DNA of 23,982 bases from JBLHKT01 sp043101615. Its GTDB lineage: Bacteria > Planctomycetota > Phycisphaerae > Phycisphaerales > UBA1924. The notes under the pieces are model-generated. The model was not told the DNA's origin, did not search any database, and saw only the letters and a list, made by a program, of their open reading frames with translations. Position numbers and translations under genes: made by a program. The stretch spans positions 1 through 23,982 of the forward strand of contig JBICID010000035.1 of NCBI GenBank assembly GCA_043101615.1, in the 5' to 3' direction. Numbering within the stretch: position 1 is the stretch's first letter; each line of letters begins with the position of its first letter. Positions 23,440 through 23,982 of the stretch are shown here, piece after piece.

Positions 23440-23596
23440 GTCATCTCCTGTCTGAGCACTCGGAACGCGATCCGTCCCGGGTAGGGACGATAGCCCGACC
23501 CCCCTCACGCGGCCCCAAAAACACACTTCCCGACCCAGTTCCGGGGGTATTCGGACCGGACCAACCGGACGAAAGCCCATGCCGTAGGCTATTCCT

Positions 23597-23982
23597 GTGG
23601 CGAGTCATCACGTCCGAAACATCCCGTGGGCCTGGACGATTGCATCGTGGGTTTCGTTCCCGGCGTGGATCGGTATCTGGTGGGGCGTGATCACGCTCGA
23701 CGAACGGTTCAATCTCGGGGTGACGTCGTGGTACGGCTCGAACGGCTTGCTCGGATTGGGTCTCGCCTTCTTGCTCGGCCCTGGGATCGGGTTCTCACTT
23801 CCGATAGTGATCTCGCTCATCTCCTATCGACGCTACCGGATCACTCCCGGTGCCTGCGAGAGGTGCGGGTACGACATGCTGCTCCCGCCGGACCGAAAAC
23901 GGCGGCTGAACATCTGCCCGGAGTGCGGGTGGGAAGTCCCAAGGAAACAAGAGAGATCAAACACACAAGATCGGAAGAGCAC
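23597..23982 (+). CDS. Two-helix membrane protein with C-terminal zinc ribbon, 3' partial
   Basis: A start GTG followed by an open frame that reaches the end of the window. About 123 residues are genuine; the rest is adapter. Two membrane helices are evident (about 11-34, 'WAWTIASWVSFPAWIGIWWG', and about 50-77). They are followed by a cytoplasmic or exposed zinc ribbon with Cys87, Cys90, Cys107 and Cys110 in 'CERCGYD' and 'CPECGW'. Small membrane proteins ending in CxxCGYD...CPECG are a familiar planctomycete type of unknown function. An in-frame TAG twelve bases upstream makes this GTG the first possible start. No Shine-Dalgarno sequence is visible; the -10-like TAGGCT at 23585-23590 lies seven bases before the GTG, which would fit a leaderless mRNA. 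Base composition is slightly less GC-rich than the neighbours, especially after 23941. Confidence 0.7.
   Translation, partial: MASHHVRNIPWAWTIASWVSFPAWIGIWWGVITLDERFNLGVTSWYGSNGLLGLGLAFLLGPGIGFSLPIVISLISYRRYRITPGACERCGYDMLLPPDRKRRLNICPECGWEVPRKQERSNTQDRKS
23968..23982. other. Residual Illumina TruSeq adapter sequence
   Basis: The last 15 bases, AGATCGGAAGAGCAC, are identical to the start of the standard TruSeq read-through adapter. They are not genomic. The true contig end is 23967. Confidence 0.95.

Noticed and set aside
1..23982. CRISPR arrays, insertion sequences, prophage or integrase genes
   Set aside because: No regularly spaced repeats, transposase motifs or phage genes were seen on either strand; the tRNA shows no adjacent integrase or repeated 3' end.

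Overview
The window is high-GC DNA (roughly 65-70% G+C by eye), densely packed with genes. It looks like a planctomycete, probably of the class Phycisphaerae. This placement is inferred from three things: a secreted kexin-like peptidase ending in a 'CPGDWDGDGNVT' dockerin-type tail, a two-helix membrane protein with a 'CxxCGYD...CPECG' zinc ribbon, and the form of the PilZ/type II secretion operon. The last 15 bases match the Illumina TruSeq adapter exactly and the first gene is cut at base 1, so the window is probably a whole assembly contig.

Layout. (1) 1-5869, plus strand: a peptide ABC importer operon with a solute-binding protein (5' cut), two permeases and two ATPases, mostly joined by overlapping stop/start codons. 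The second permease carries a large extra periplasmic coiled-coil region. (2) 5880-8382, minus strand: a LURP-one/scramblase-fold protein, then elongation factor Ts (tsf) with its own intrinsic terminator, and ribosomal protein S2 (rpsB), in the usual rpsB-tsf order. (3) 8383-8704: a divergent intergenic region with a putative rpsB promoter and a perfect GC inverted repeat. (4) 8705-16724, plus strand: ten genes forming the inner part of a type II secretion / type IV pilus-like machine. These are a PilZ protein, GspE ATPase, GspF platform, four pseudopilin-like proteins (H, I, J, K), a PilM-PilN-type GspL, a PilO/GspM protein and a PilP/GspC-like protein. No secretin, clear major pseudopilin GspG or prepilin peptidase is present here. 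(5) 16762-16835: tRNA-Val(CAC) with a good promoter whose -35 box overlaps the preceding stop codon. (6) 16879-19734, minus strand: a terminator and a large secreted S8 peptidase with a P domain and dockerin tail; a Glu sits where the catalytic Asp is expected. (7) 19957-21408, minus strand: class II fumarase. (8) 21509-22804, plus strand: a secreted transglutaminase-fold protein that lacks the catalytic Cys and His. (9) 22822-23439, minus strand: adenylate kinase. (10) 23597-end: a truncated membrane zinc-ribbon protein running into adapter sequence.

How the genes fit together. The secretion operon is the most system-like part. GspE powers assembly of the H/I/J/K pseudopilins on GspF, and the GspL, PilO and PilP-like proteins form the inner-membrane platform that would connect to a secretin encoded elsewhere. 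The PilZ protein at the head suggests cyclic-di-GMP input. The peptidase and transglutaminase-fold protein carry Sec-type signal peptides, so the peptidase is a plausible but unproven client of such a machine. The remaining genes are housekeeping or transport functions.
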